Assembly (NCBI RefSeq): GCF_026191355.1
Contig: NZ_JAPHOQ010000001.1
Location: 246,001 to 310,000, forward strand
DNA from: Legionella sheltonii
GTDB lineage: Bacteria; Pseudomonadota; Gammaproteobacteria; Legionellales; Legionellaceae
Direction of reading: 5' to 3'
Length of the DNA: 64,000 nt
Below the pieces are notes generated by a model. It saw only the letters and a program-made list of their open reading frames with translations, ran no database searches and was not told where the DNA came from. The translations under genes and the position numbers were made by a program. Of the stretch, positions 63,771-64,000 are shown piece by piece (positions within the stretch are counted from its first letter, which is position 1; the number at the start of each line of letters is the position of its first letter).

Positions 63771-64000
63771 AGCCACTACTCATTAGCAGCGGAGAGCCAG
63801 CAGGAATTGGTCCAGATTTATGCTTGGCTCTGGCAGAATATGATTATCCAATAGTGATTTTAGGTGATCTGGCTGTTTTAGAAGCAAGAGCAAAAGAATT
63901 AAATCGAACTATTTCTTTTACTGCATACCAAAGCGGGCACTCGGTTGAACCTAAGCGTGGTCATTTATCGGTGATTTCGGTCAACTGTCCAACCAATGTC
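63767..64000 (+). CDS. pdxA: 4-hydroxythreonine-4-phosphate dehydrogenase PdxA (5' part, cut by window end)
   Basis: Seen: the first 78 residues, beginning at GTG 63767 with LLISSGEPAGIGPDLCLALA, the PdxA N-terminal signature (normally TxGEPAGIGPE; here ...GPDL). The start overlaps the surA stop in GTGA. Known: NAD-dependent step in pyridoxal-phosphate synthesis. The open frame continues past the window edge. Confidence 0.93.
   Translation, partial: MKPLLISSGEPAGIGPDLCLALAEYDYPIVILGDLAVLEARAKELNRTISFTAYQSGHSVEPKRGHLSVISVNCPTNV

Overview
The window is AT-rich chromosomal DNA from a Legionella species, probably not L. pneumophila itself. Three things support this. The right-hand part carries efp/epmB, ppk1, fadE, murU-amgK, lptD, surA and pdxA in the order I recall from Legionella. 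Several genes look like Dot/Icm effectors, with eukaryotic-type domains or acidic C-termini. The gaps contain degenerate dispersed-repeat fragments of the kind common in this genus. No tRNA, rRNA, CRISPR array or intact insertion sequence was seen.

Left region (1-13.1 kb), accessory. Two paralogous putative zinc phospholipases C (170-1780 minus, 8878-10527 plus) bracket a compact five-gene operon (3179-7586). The operon encodes a GntR regulator, a stand-alone methionyl-tRNA-synthetase-like enzyme, an IucD-type lysine N6-hydroxylase, a small cupin and a GNAT acetyltransferase. N-hydroxylase plus MetRS-like plus cupin is the signature of the hydrazine (N-N bond) forming machinery known from actinobacterial natural products (Spb38/Spb40 type). 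Here the cupin and MetRS parts are separate genes. This is the best candidate for an undescribed system. A large secreted protein, possibly a glycoside hydrolase, follows at 10603-13074.

Middle region (13.1-31 kb): Mg2+ P-type ATPase, O-acyltransferase/SGNH protein, ThpR, M17 aminopeptidase, an APC permease next to a solute-binding protein, a PEBP protein, a MATE-like transporter, a HIT protein, a glutathione peroxidase, and a drug-export locus on the minus strand (HlyD lipoprotein, ABC ATPase, ABC-2 permease, TolC-like lipoprotein).

Region 31-46.6 kb, accessory and metabolic. It holds an avidin-family protein that has lost its tryptophans, small secreted proteins, a lone acyl carrier protein, a candidate effector, a double U-box (LubX-like) candidate E3 ligase, a TauD-family dioxygenase, psuG-psuK, a candidate permuted papain-like protein, a glutathionyl-hydroquinone-reductase-type GST, a short aconitase, a phosphoribosyltransferase, an SDR enzyme, a secreted (Trp-His-X)8 repeat protein and a Tyr-rich lipoprotein.

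Right region (46.6-64 kb), conserved core: EF-P with divergent EpmB, LD-carboxypeptidase, a REC/metallo-beta-lactamase protein, polyphosphate kinase, a single-domain CHR transporter with a partner of unknown function, FadE, another candidate effector, the MurU/AmgK cell-wall recycling pair, then lptD-surA-pdxA (pdxA cut by the window end). Functions come from reading motifs by eye; no database search was possible.
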